Shown here: positions 1 to 8,555 of the stretch, one piece after another
Position numbering within the stretch: position 1 is the stretch's first letter
Layout: each line of letters starts with the position of its first letter
Assembly: GCF_022827545.1 (NCBI RefSeq)
Contig: NZ_CP094669.1
Coordinates: forward strand, 2,756,001 to 2,820,000
DNA length: 64,000 nucleotides
DNA from: Hymenobacter tibetensis
GTDB lineage: Bacteria > Bacteroidota > Bacteroidia > Cytophagales > Hymenobacteraceae
Direction: 5' to 3'
Position numbers and translations under genes: made by a program
The notes under the pieces: model-generated
Seen by the model: only the letters and a program-made list of their open reading frames with translations
What the model was told of the DNA's origin: nothing
The model's database searches: none

Positions 1-169
1 AGGTTGGCGGCCATGCAACAGGGCTGCTATTTCACCTAAAGATGGCGTGGGCATTAAACCTACTGTGGTTTGCAGCATCCAATGCCTGCAAAAGCGTGTC
101 TGTTGCCATACCAAACGACATTATTACCTCGTTTCCGTAAGGTTGATTTTACTACTATTCTAGCTTGTC

Positions 170-379
170 ATGGTTATTACAGCTGATACTTTCTGCCGCT
201 TACCGCTCCCCGAACAGATCAGCACAGTGCTCCGGCAGGGCACTTTCCTGACGTTGCGCTATGAAGAAACATACGCCGTAACGCACTACTTACTTAATGG
301 CTTCTTTGCTGACCTCTATTATAACCAGCAAGCTCCTTGGCCTGAGCGTATTCAAGTGCTCGACGACCAGCTCTGGTAA
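170..379 (+). CDS. small hypothetical protein, 69 aa
   Basis: Short ATG-started gene with no function I can name. The protein is acidic and aromatic-rich with no signal peptide or membrane segment. Its middle (TFLTLRYEETYAVTHYLLNG, then FFADLYYNQ) resembles small, roughly 80-residue proteins that I recall as common in Hymenobacter, where they often sit alone or near mobile elements. It stands alone here, convergent with the monooxygenase gene. Bases 1-169 hold no gene I can support. Confidence 0.55.
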   Translation: MVITADTFCRLPLPEQISTVLRQGTFLTLRYEETYAVTHYLLNGFFADLYYNQQAPWPERIQVLDDQLW

Positions 380-468
380 GCGCATAGTCCAGTAGATGCC
401 TGCCTAGCACGTACTGCTTACGCCGCTGATAAAGTTGCTTAGCTGCTTTAAATGGAGAAGCTGTGTCC

Positions 469-1638
469 TTACCGCAGCGGCGCCGTAGTGAGCGGGGTGA
501 CGGGGGTAGTGGCGGGGCGGCGGCCTTGAAACTCGGGCATCGACACATTAGGCAGCCGGGGCAGCACGTACCGGGCGAAATAGTCGGCCTCGTTTAATAG
601 GGGGTAGCCCGAGAAGATGAACGCGCGGAAGCCCATGTCCATGTAGCGGTTGATTTTCTCCACAATCTGGTCGGGAGTGCCTACTAGGGCGCCGCCGGCT
701 CCGGAACGGGCCTTGCCGATATCGGTCCAGAGCAGGGGCTCCACGAAGCCTTCGTTGTCGGCGTGTTCGCGCAGTTGGTTTTGGCGGTGTACCCCCAACG
801 ACCACGAATCCTGCGCCCGGCTCTTGATTTCGGCGCCTTTCACCGGGTCAAATTTCGACATCAGCTTGCGGGCATAAGCCCGGGCTTCGTCCTCGGTTTC
901 ACGCACCACCACGTGGATGCGAAGGCCGAAGTCAATTTGCCGGCCGTGGCGGGCGGCGCGGGCGCTCAGATCCTGCATGGTTTCATAGAGCATTTCCTCG
1001 GTTTCCGGCCACATCAAGAACATGTCGCAGTATTCGGCGCACACTTGGCGGGCTCCTTCCGAGGTACCCCCGAAATACAGCAACGGGCCGCCGTTTTGCT
1101 GATATGGTTTGGCCGGATCAGAAGCCATATCAAACTGATAGATTTCTCCTTTGTGCACAATGCGCTCCTGGGTCCAGGCTTGCCGCAGGATGTCAATGGT
1201 TTCGGCGCAACGCTGATAACGCATCTCCGGCGCCTCCCGCAAACCAGGTAGGTCGGAGTTGATGATGTTGATGGTCAGCCGTCCTTCCAGCATATGGTCG
1301 AGCGATGCTAACGCGCGGGCCAACATAGGCGGATGAATTTCTCCGGTCCGAATGGCCGTAAGCAAGTTGATGCGCGACGTTTGGGGGGCAATGCCGGCTG
1401 CAAAGGTCATGACGTCTTGCCCCACCGTGTAGGAAGTGGGCAGCAGAATATTGGAGTAGCCGAGGCGCTCTGAGGCAAGCACTATGTCGCGGCAGTGAGC
1501 CCAGGAGCTACGGTAAGCGCCATCCAATACGCTCAAATATTGCGTGTCGCCACCGCATAGGTCGTCAAACCAAGATATTTCAGCTACGCGCTGGGGGGTG
1601 CGAATGGCAACGGAAGTGATAGGGGAGGAAAGCGGCAT
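469..1638 (-). CDS. LLM-class flavin-dependent monooxygenase, SsuD-like
   Basis: Predicted FMNH2-dependent bacterial-luciferase-family enzyme of the alkanesulfonate monooxygenase type, which releases sulfite from organosulfonates in the cytoplasm. The 389 residues fit SsuD (about 380). The TIM-barrel landmarks are present: an early EISWF segment, the [11 protein letters not shown] strand, NIINSDLPG, the substrate-side YFGGTSEGA stretch, and a C-terminal [14 protein letters not shown] motif typical of the family. No flavin reductase (ssuE) or ABC sulfonate transporter is seen in the window. It lies 85 nt from an APC permease on the same strand and may share its transcript. Family assignment is firm. 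The sulfonate substrate is inferred, and other LLM substrates are possible. Confidence 0.85.
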   Translation of the reverse strand: MPLSSPITSVAIRTPQRVAEISWFDDLCGGDTQYLSVLDGAYRSSWAHCRDIVLASERLGYSNILLPTSYTVGQDVMTFAAGIAPQTSRINLLTAIRTGEIHPPMLARALASLDHMLEGRLTINIINSDLPGLREAPEMRYQRCAETIDILRQAWTQERIVHKGEIYQFDMASDPAKPYQQNGGPLLYFGGTSEGARQVCAEYCDMFLMWPETEEMLYETMQDLSARAARHGRQIDFGLRIHVVVRETEDEARAYARKLMSKFDPVKGAEIKSRAQDSWSLGVHRQNQLREHADNEGFVEPLLWTDIGKARSGAGGALVGTPDQIVEKINRYMDMGFRAFIFSGYPLLNEADYFARYVLPRLPNVSMPEFQGRRPATTPVTPLTTAPLR

Positions 1639-1723
1639 GAGGTGGGAGCGGAGTGAGCCGATGAAAACGTGAGTAGAACAGGAGAATGGTGCTCTGAGGC
1701 AAGAAAACTCTTTATGCAGGAGC

Positions 1724-3031
1724 TTACGGCAAGATGGGGTTCCGCTTGCGAGTCACTGTATACAAACCCAGCCCCACCACGGCGGCCACCGCAACGTCAC
1801 GCGCTTCCGTGCCTTTGCTGGTGGACAGCAGCCACACGCACAGGCCGACGCACAACGTAGCCAGCAACCGGCCACCCCGCACTTGAAACGGAGCTGGCTG
1901 GGTTGGAAAACGACGGCGCAACACGGGCAGGGCCGCGCAGGTAAGGGCGAAGTACGCCAGCCGAATGATGGTGCTCAGCGTGAGAGCATAGATGAAAGTA
2001 CCGGAAACTGCCAACGCCAGCTTCAGCACTGCCGAAACCAGCAAGGCAACATAAGGCGTGCGAAAACGAGGATGCGTAGCCCCAAAAACAGCCGGAATTT
2101 GCTTTTGCTCGGCTAAGGCAAACAACAACCGTGGTCCGGTCAGCATCAGGGCATTCAGGGTTCCCAGCGCCGTGAGCATAGCTGCGGCTGCAATGAAAGC
2201 CGCTCCAGCGGGCCCCAAAAATTGCTGGCTGGCACTGGCTAGGGGCCGCTCAGCAGTGGCCAATCCAGGTAGGGTTCCGATGCACACCACTTGCACTAAC
2301 AGAAACAGCAAGGCCACCGTGGCAATGGCCGTGAACAACGCAAACGGCACATTACGCTGCGGATTCTCGATTTCGCCGGCCGGAATAGCCGCCACATCGA
2401 AACCGGAAAAAGTGAAAATCAGCAGAAGCACGGCACTTGAAAAGCCGGTGTAGGAAGGAGGGGTAGCAAACGAGAAAGCCTGCCAATCCACGAAGAACAG
2501 CCCCACGACCGTGAATAGCAATAACACCAGCACCTTGCTGACCGTGAACAAGTTATTTAATAGGGAAGCCGTGCGCACCCCAATCAAGTTGACTAAGGTG
2601 AGAACCGCAACTAGCGCGGCCATCAGCACGACCCGCCCGCTGCCGACGCCGGCGCCTGGCCAGAAGTAAGCGGCATAATCCACAAACAGGTTGCACAATG
2701 CCGCAAAGCTCGCCAGGCGCGAAATCCACAACATCCAGCCCACTTCGAACCCCACCAGGGGCCCGTACGTCTCGCGGGCGTACAAATACGGCCCGCCCGT
2801 ACCGCTGAAACGGCTGCTTACTTCGGCAAAGCACAAAATGATAAGCGTGACGATGCCCGCACTCACGGCGTAGGCCACCAGGCTATAGGCTCCCACTAAG
2901 GCGTATATTTTCGAGGGTAGCCCGAGGATGCCTGCCCCGATGGTGATGTTGATAATAAGGGCCACAAAGTCCCAGCGGCGGATGCCACGTATCAAGTCGG
3001 GCCGGGCAGTGGCTGGCGGCAAAGGAGTCAT
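1724..3031 (-). CDS. APC-superfamily amino-acid permease
   Basis: Integral membrane transporter of 435 residues with about 12 hydrophobic segments. The N-terminal segment carries the APC signature ([21 protein letters not shown]) and is followed by [15 protein letters not shown], typical of amino acid/polyamine antiporters. I chose the ATG at 3031 because the family-conserved region begins soon after it. The longer frame to 3073 adds a poorly conserved leader. A good Bacteroidota promoter lies about 180 nt upstream. The substrate cannot be read from sequence. The location opposite a SAM riboswitch and beside an SsuD-like enzyme makes a sulfur-containing amino acid an attractive guess only. 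Confidence 0.88.
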   Translation of the reverse strand: MTPLPPATARPDLIRGIRRWDFVALIINITIGAGILGLPSKIYALVGAYSLVAYAVSAGIVTLIILCFAEVSSRFSGTGGPYLYARETYGPLVGFEVGWMLWISRLASFAALCNLFVDYAAYFWPGAGVGSGRVVLMAALVAVLTLVNLIGVRTASLLNNLFTVSKVLVLLLFTVVGLFFVDWQAFSFATPPSYTGFSSAVLLLIFTFSGFDVAAIPAGEIENPQRNVPFALFTAIATVALLFLLVQVVCIGTLPGLATAERPLASASQQFLGPAGAAFIAAAAMLTALGTLNALMLTGPRLLFALAEQKQIPAVFGATHPRFRTPYVALLVSAVLKLALAVSGTFIYALTLSTIIRLAYFALTCAALPVLRRRFPTQPAPFQVRGGRLLATLCVGLCVWLLSTSKGTEARDVAVAAVVGLGLYTVTRKRNPILP

Positions 3032-3215
3032 GCGAAACAGGAAAGCGGTTGGAAACAGGCGGCGCAAAGCCACCAGCAGGGCACGGCGTTACGTTGTGGC
3101 AGGGCAACAACACGAGCGGTTTTCAATCAACTTCACTGGCAGCATCAACGAAAAGGCTAGAAGGTAGATGGGCTGATAGCCGTATGCTCGGCTGGTAACC
3201 GGCACGGCAGGAAAG

Positions 3216-3245
3216 CAAATATAGGTAGCGCATCGAGTGCAGCAA
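3216..3245 (-). promoter_or_regulatory. Bacteroidota promoter for the APC permease/monooxygenase
   Basis: Read on the minus strand: TTG (3245-3243), 20 nt spacer, then TATATTTG (3223-3216), matching the Bacteroidota consensus TTTG...TAnnTTTG. Transcription would start near 3209 and reach the permease ATG at 3031 after a leader of about 180 nt. Confidence 0.6.
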
Positions 3246-3306
3246 GTTCCGGCTGCTTGCGTGAAACTACCTCTGAAAGCAGAAGTTGAGGGAGAGAAAA
3301 ATAAAA

Positions 3307-3339
3307 TTTGCATTTCTAAAAAATGCACGATTACATTTG
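3307..3339 (+). promoter_or_regulatory. Bacteroidota promoter upstream of the SAM riboswitch
   Basis: TTTG at 3307-3310, a 21-nt spacer, then TACATTTG at 3332-3339, a full match to TTTG-N19-21-TAnnTTTG. The predicted start near 3346 falls about 27 nt before the riboswitch stem P1, as expected for a riboswitch leader. Confidence 0.75.
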
Positions 3340-3372
3340 CAACATCAATTCTTTCCAATAAAGTAAAGGATT

Positions 3373-3466
3373 GTTTTTATACAGAGGCGCGGAGAGACAG
3401 GCTCTATGAACCGCCGACAACCCCCGGAACATCCGGAACGGTGCCAAGTCCTGACCATATAAAAAC
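3373..3466 (+). ncRNA. SAM-I (S-box) riboswitch
   Basis: The S-box core is visible. A perfect 9-bp P1 is formed by GTTTTTATA (3373-3381) and TATAAAAAC (3458-3466). Inside lie AGAGGCGCGGAGAGAC, then GGCTCTATGAACCGCC followed by GACAACC (P2 with kink-turn and pseudoknot region), a short CCGGA/TCCGG P3, and the conserved GGTGCCAAGTCCTG J3/4-P4 segment. This class binds S-adenosylmethionine and turns genes off when methionine is plentiful. The next gene on this strand is the SusC-like receptor at 3989. I see no obvious intrinsic terminator as expression platform, so the mode of control is unclear. Confidence 0.92.
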
Positions 3467-3988
3467 AACAACGCCGTGAGCACCTTCACCAGCTTTGCCG
3501 TCCTAGTTATCACCCGCGCCACCCTACAGCATGGGTGTTGTGGCTTGATGCGCCCATTCGTCTGTATGCAGATGACTGGCATGAGCTGCTAAGGACCGGG
3601 TACTACCCTTTTTCCTTCTTGTTTGCTCTTGTAGCTGACAGCGGTAGCGCGCTCGTTGGCTGCCCCACACCCTACGGGCCGAAGTACGCCCTTTTGGCCC
3701 TGCTCTGACCGTTTTGGGCGGTTACGGGGCAGGCACAGCCACAGCCCTTCGGCCCCAACCACTGCTTGTTTCAGCCCCACTGGTTCCGTCGTTTTTCTCG
3801 ATGGATTTCATTTGGCTGTGCCTGACTTTAGGCTGTGCTGAAAGCCACGCTGTGAGGTGTTTACGCACTCTAAACCGTCGTGCTTGGGCAGTAGGGCCAT
3901 TTAGGCGGTGCACGCCGCTTCTCCAGCAATACATAGCTGCGCTGCTAAGCTGCGCGGGATTTCGCTTGCCACTTCACTTTACTTTCAT
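3467..3988 (+). other. long leader between riboswitch and susC, no gene seen
   Basis: About 520 nt without a convincing gene. Small open frames exist on both strands (for example a plus-strand frame up to a stop near 3710), but none has a recognisable domain. It may be an extended 5' leader for the SusC gene or the decayed remains of a gene once directly under the riboswitch. Confidence 0.5.
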
Positions 3989-6900
3989 ATGAAATTATCT
4001 ACTCTTGGGGCGGTGCCCATTGCCTTACTGAGCCTGGCTAGCACGGGTTTGGCCCAAAATGCCCCAACGCAAACTGTGACAGGCACCATCCTCGATGCCA
4101 CTGACCGCAGCCCGATACCGGGTGTAACGGTGGTGGTGAAAGGCACTACGGCAGGCGCTTCCACTGACTCCAACGGGCAATTCACGCTGGCGCTGCCTGC
4201 CGGTAATAACACGTTGGTAGTTAGCGCTGTGGGCTACGTAAGCCAGACGATAAATGCCACGTCGGGCACCGTAAGTATTGCCTTGAAGTCCGACGTGAAG
4301 CAGCTCTCGGAGGTGGTCGTGACGGGGTACAGCGAGCAGAACCGCAAAACCCTGACCAGCGCCATCAGCTCGGTGAAGGGCGACGACTTGCGCGACATAC
4401 CGGCGGCCAGCCCCGACCAGTTGTTGCAGGGCAAGGCGCCCGGTGTGCAGGTGTCGGCCAACTCGGGCGTGCCGGGCGGGGGCGTGTTTATCCGCATCCG
4501 GGGCAGCAACTCGGTGAATGCCAGCAACGACCCGCTGTACGTGGTGGATGGCGTGTTCATCAACAACAGCAACCTGATTGCTACGGGCCTCGGCCAACAA
4601 GTGGCCTCTAACCCGCTGGCCGACCTGAACCCGCAGGACATCGAGAGCATGGAAATCCTGAAGGATGCCAACGCTACGGCCATTTATGGCTCGCGCGGGG
4701 CCAACGGGGTGGTGCTCATCCGGACCAAGCGTGGCAAAGCCGGCGACAAAACGCGCATCACCTTCAACACCTACCACGCTCTTTCCAAAGCCCCGAAAGA
4801 ATTCAAGCTGGTAACCGGGCCGGAGCTGGCGACGCTGGAAAACGAGCGGTTTTTGAATGATGGTGGCAACCCCGCGCAGCTGCCGTACCGCTCGGTGGCG
4901 GCGGGGGGGCGTGGCCTGCCGGAAGAGCAGCAAACCTACGACCGGCTCTCCGACGTGTTTCGGACGGCCCAAACCCAGAGCTATGAGTTGTCGGCGGCTG
5001 GGGGCTCCGAGAAAACGCAGTTCTACATCGGGGCGGGCTATTTCAAGCAGGAAGCCATTGCCCGGCCCACCGATTTCGACCGGTTCAGCTTGCGCGTCAA
5101 CCTTGACAACTCGGTGAACGACAAGCTACGCATCGGCACCAGCACCGCCCTGACGCGCACGCACCGCAACGTAAGCAGCAACGACAACAACCCGGTGGGC
5201 GTCATCAACTCGGCCCTGTATCCGCGCACCAACCTGCCGGTGTACAACCCCGATGGCTCATACGCCAAGTACGGTTCCTTCGACAACCACCAGGCCCTGA
5301 TTGACAACCTCAACAACGATGCGGTGGGCACCCGCGGCATCTCGAACCTGTATGGCGAGTACCGCTTCCTCAAGAACCTGACCTTGCGCAGTAGTTGGAG
5401 CATCGACTTCAACGAGATGTACGAAAACAACTTCAACAACACGCTGATTTTGGCCGGGCAGCCGCGCGGCACCGCCACCTCCTACCTCTCGCGCGACATC
5501 ACCTTGCTCAACGAACAGACCTTGAACTACAACGTGGACTTCGGGGACAACCACTCGTTGCAGGCGCTGGTGGGGAACACCATCCAGAAAAACACGTTTC
5601 AGCGCACCTCTCTGTTTGGGCAGCAGTTCCCCAGCAACGACCTAACCAGCATTGCGTCGGCGGCCACCCAAACAGGTTCGTCGGAGCGTTCGGAGGCAGG
5701 GCTGCTGTCGTTTTTCGGCAAGGCGACGTACAGCTTCAAGCAGCGCTACACCGCCGATTTCAGCTTGCGGGCTGATGCCTCGTCGCGCTTCGGGGCCGAC
5801 AAGCGCTGGGGCTATTTTCCCGCGGTAGGACTGGGCTGGCGCCTGGGGGAAGAGAACTTCATCAAGGACCTGGACGTGTTCCAGGAACTGAAGCTGCGGG
5901 CCAGCGTGGGCAAAACCGGCAACCAAGCCGGCATCAGCGACTTTGCGGCTCTGGGGCTCGTACAGGGCGGGGCCAACTACCTCGACCTGCCGGGCACTAC
6001 CCCATTGCGGCTGGCCAACCCCAACCTGAGCTGGGAATCGACGCGGCAGTGGAACGTGGGCTTGGACGCCGCCGTGCTGCAAAACCGCTTGCAATTGGAG
6101 CTGAACTACTACGACAAGTACACCTCGGGCTTGCTCCTGAACGTGCCGGTGCCGCGCAAAACAGGCTTCGCGTCTGTGGTGGAGAATTACGGCGCTGTGA
6201 GCAACAAAGGTGTGGAAGTGCAGCTGACAGCCAACTGGTTGCCCCAGGGCGCGGTGCAGTGGAGCACCACCTTCAACCTGGCCCGCAACGTGAACCGCAT
6301 CGAGAAACTGGCCGCCCCCATTACGGCCGGCTCGCGCGACATCTTCCGGCTGGAAGAAGGCGCCCCGCTTTACTCGTTCTGGCTCTACCACCAAACCGGC
6401 GTGAACCCCGAGAATGGCAATGCCGAGTACGAGGATGTGAATGGTGACGGACAACTGTCGGTGGCCGACCGCAAGCTGGTGGGCAATGCCTGGCCTGACT
6501 ACTTCGGTGGCGTAAGCAACTCGGTGAGCTACAAAGGCTTTGATTTCGGGTTCCTGCTGAACTTCGAGCAGGGTGCGAAAATCATGAACATGAACCGCTT
6601 CTTCCTGGTGCACGGCGGCACACAAAGCAACATCGGCTACCTGCGCGAGCAGCTGGACCGTTGGCAGCAGCCCGGCGACGTTACGGACGTGCCGCGCCTG
6701 ACCACCAACGCAGCCAGCAACAATTACGGCGGCGTGGTGCAGAACCTGAGCGACCGGTACCTGGAAGACGGCTCGTTTCTGCGCTTGCGCACCCTCACGC
6801 TGGGCTATACCGTGCCTAAGGAAGTGGTAGGAAGGGCGCATTTGAACTCGCTACGGGTGTACGTGCAGGCCGCCAACCTCTTCACTATCACGCCCTACTC

Positions 6901-7015
6901 CGGCCTCGACCCGGAAATCAACTCGCAGAGCGGCGTGCAAAACAGCAAAAACATCGACTGGGCCACGGTGCCTCAGCCCCGCACCTTCCAGGTGGGCGTA
7001 ACGGTCGGACTCTAA
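3989..7015 (+). CDS. SusC/RagA-family TonB-linked outer membrane receptor
   Basis: Outer-membrane importer of 1008 residues. A signal peptide ends near SLASTGLAQ. It is followed by a CarboxypepD_reg-like beta-sandwich (about residues 25-105, VTGTILDATDRSPIPGVTV), a TonB-box-like SEVVVTGYSEQ, the plug with the SusC signature (DPLYVVDGVFI, ILKDANATAIYGSRGANGVV), and a 22-strand-type barrel ending in an aromatic-containing beta-signal. I chose the ATG at 3989 because the signal peptide begins there. The SusD partner starts 12 nt after its stop. SusCD pairs import oligosaccharides or peptides. The downstream M14 peptidase and upstream SAM riboswitch favour a peptide-like or sulfur-containing ligand, which is inference. 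Confidence 0.93.
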   Translation: MKLSTLGAVPIALLSLASTGLAQNAPTQTVTGTILDATDRSPIPGVTVVVKGTTAGASTDSNGQFTLALPAGNNTLVVSAVGYVSQTINATSGTVSIALKSDVKQLSEVVVTGYSEQNRKTLTSAISSVKGDDLRDIPAASPDQLLQGKAPGVQVSANSGVPGGGVFIRIRGSNSVNASNDPLYVVDGVFINNSNLIATGLGQQVASNPLADLNPQDIESMEILKDANATAIYGSRGANGVVLIRTKRGKAGDKTRITFNTYHALSKAPKEFKLVTGPELATLENERFLNDGGNPAQLPYRSVAAGGRGLPEEQQTYDRLSDVFRTAQTQSYELSAAGGSEKTQFYIGAGYFKQEAIARPTDFDRFSLRVNLDNSVNDKLRIGTSTALTRTHRNVSSNDNNPVGVINSALYPRTNLPVYNPDGSYAKYGSFDNHQALIDNLNNDAVGTRGISNLYGEYRFLKNLTLRSSWSIDFNEMYENNFNNTLILAGQPRGTATSYLSRDITLLNEQTLNYNVDFGDNHSLQALVGNTIQKNTFQRTSLFGQQFPSNDLTSIASAATQTGSSERSEAGLLSFFGKATYSFKQRYTADFSLRADASSRFGADKRWGYFPAVGLGWRLGEENFIKDLDVFQELKLRASVGKTGNQAGISDFAALGLVQGGANYLDLPGTTPLRLANPNLSWESTRQWNVGLDAAVLQNRLQLELNYYDKYTSGLLLNVPVPRKTGFASVVENYGAVSNKGVEVQLTANWLPQGAVQWSTTFNLARNVNRIEKLAAPITAGSRDIFRLEEGAPLYSFWLYHQTGVNPENGNAEYEDVNGDGQLSVADRKLVGNAWPDYFGGVSNSVSYKGFDFGFLLNFEQGAKIMNMNRFFLVHGGTQSNIGYLREQLDRWQQPGDVTDVPRLTTNAASNNYGGVVQNLSDRYLEDGSFLRLRTLTLGYTVPKEVVGRAHLNSLRVYVQAANLFTITPYSGLDPEINSQSGVQNSKNIDWATVPQPRTFQVGVTVGL

Positions 7016-7027
7016 GCCTTACTCTAG

Positions 7028-8383
7028 ATGAAAAAGAACCTATACCGCCTTCTTTTCGCTTTTCACGCCACTGCGGCCACCCTGGGGCTAAGCGCCTGCA
7101 ACGACTTGCTGGAACCCACGCCCGTGCAGCAGCTGCCCGCCGACCGTGCCATTACCGATGCTGGCAGCGCCCGCTCGGCCACCATCGGCGTCTACGACCG
7201 GGTGCAGGCTTATTATCAGTTGAACTGGCCGGTGCTTGGCTTTCTACCCGGCGAAGACGTGCGCTTCAACGGCACGCTCAACCAGTTCCTGCAAATCGAC
7301 CAGAACCAGCTCAGCGCCGACAACGTGCTGATTACCGAAGCCTGGACCCAAATGTACCAGGCCATCAACGGCGCCAACAACGTTATTGCGGCCGTGCCCA
7401 ACGTGAATGACCCGTTGCTGCCTGCCGCCGAGAAAAACCAATTGCTGGGCGAAGCCTACTTCCTGCGGGCCTTGGTGTACTTCGATTTGGGCCGGGGCTG
7501 GGGCGGCGTACCCTTGGTACTCACGCCTACCCGCAGCAAAGAAAACGGCCAGGGTATCCGCCGCAGCACGCTCGCCCAAACCTACGACCAGGTGCTGGCT
7601 GACTTAGCGGAGGCCGAAACCCTGCTGCCCGACGCTACCACCCGCAACCGGGCCACGAAAGCCACCACTCGCGCCCTGCGCGCCCGCTTGCACCTCTACC
7701 GCCAGCAGTGGACTCAGGCCGAAACCAACGCCACCCAGGTAATCGGGAATACCAACTACAGCCTCGTGACGCCATACCGCGTTATTTCCACCGCGCCTTT
7801 CCTGAGCCGGGAGTCTATTTTCGAGCTGACGTTCAGCAACTCCGACGCCAACGCCATGTGGAACAACTGGTTCCCGAGTGCGCTCGGCGGACAGTTCAAC
7901 TTCCAGCCAGTGCCGGCCGCCATTGCGTTACTCAACGACCCGGCCGCAGGCGGCAGCCGCTCGGCTTTACTGGCTACCACCACTATTGCGGGGGCCAGCG
8001 TCACCTACGGCAACCTCTACAGCCGCTCGGCCCAGCGCGACGACCCGAGCTACGTGCTACGTCTAGCTGAGCAATACCTAATTCGGGCTGAGGCCCGCGC
8101 CAAGCAAGGCAAGCTCACCGACGCCCTAGCCGATTTGAACGCCGTACGCAGCCGCGCCGGGGTGCCCGCCAGCACCGCCGCCAGCGCCGAAGCCTTGCTC
8201 TTAGCCATCGAAAACGAGCGGCGTATCGAGTTTGCCTTCGAGGCGGACCGCTGGTTCGACCTAGTGCGTACCGGCCGTGTCGGCGTGGTGCTCGGCGTCA
8301 CCGACCAGCGCCGCTGGCTGTTCCCAATTCCCTTCAACGACTTGGTTGCTGACCCTGACCTGGAGCAGAACCCTGGGTACTAA
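7028..8383 (+). CDS. SusD/RagB-family surface lipoprotein
   Basis: Ligand-capturing lid of the SusC receptor encoded 12 nt upstream. The 451-residue protein has a lipoprotein signal with Cys in LGLSACNDLL. The SusD TPR-like helices follow (LGEAYFLRALVYFDLGRGWGGVPL; LTDALADLNAVRSRAGVP) and the C-terminal family motif ERRIEFAFEADRWFDLVRTG. It ends in NPGY, as many SusD proteins do. It is somewhat short for the family (about 450-600), suggesting a compact ligand-binding face. The stop codon directly abuts a large inverted repeat that may end or buffer the transcript. Confidence 0.93.
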   Translation: MKKNLYRLLFAFHATAATLGLSACNDLLEPTPVQQLPADRAITDAGSARSATIGVYDRVQAYYQLNWPVLGFLPGEDVRFNGTLNQFLQIDQNQLSADNVLITEAWTQMYQAINGANNVIAAVPNVNDPLLPAAEKNQLLGEAYFLRALVYFDLGRGWGGVPLVLTPTRSKENGQGIRRSTLAQTYDQVLADLAEAETLLPDATTRNRATKATTRALRARLHLYRQQWTQAETNATQVIGNTNYSLVTPYRVISTAPFLSRESIFELTFSNSDANAMWNNWFPSALGGQFNFQPVPAAIALLNDPAAGGSRSALLATTTIAGASVTYGNLYSRSAQRDDPSYVLRLAEQYLIRAEARAKQGKLTDALADLNAVRSRAGVPASTAASAEALLLAIENERRIEFAFEADRWFDLVRTGRVGVVLGVTDQRRWLFPIPFNDLVADPDLEQNPGY

Positions 8384-8463
8384 GTGTCATTCCGACACAG
8401 GAGGAATCTGTGTTATTCACTCCAACGACTTCACTCAGATTCCTCCTGCGTCGGAACGATAAC
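8384..8463. repeat. long inverted repeat (REP-like hairpin) after susD
   Basis: Arms at 8384-8413 and 8433-8463 are nearly complementary over about 28 nt, sharing a core of TTCCGAC, one variable base, then CAGGAGGAATCTG. The loop is about 19 nt. The arm sequence resembles dispersed intergenic repeats that I recall from Hymenobacter genomes. It begins at the base after the susD stop, so it could act as a 3' stabiliser or terminator. Confidence 0.75.
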
Positions 8464-8555
8464 ATTCTTTCTTGGCAAGGCTGTCACCGAAGTAGCCGTC
8501 ATCATACGCTTTCAAATACAGGCTTGTAGAAACCTGTCTTTCGACCTCCATATTT

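Noticed and set aside
1-169. Possible gene ends at the left edge on either strand
   Set aside because: Frames are under 30 codons with no recognisable content.
3520-3720. Plus-strand frame between riboswitch and susC resembling a SusD tail (ADDWHELLRTG)
   Set aside because: The similarity to the SusD RWxDLLRTG motif is limited to a few residues and the rest does not fit; treated as chance.
4025-6841. Minus-strand frames of 315 and 399 codons within the first SusC gene
   Set aside because: Shadow frames of the SusC coding strand, with biased composition and no family resemblance.
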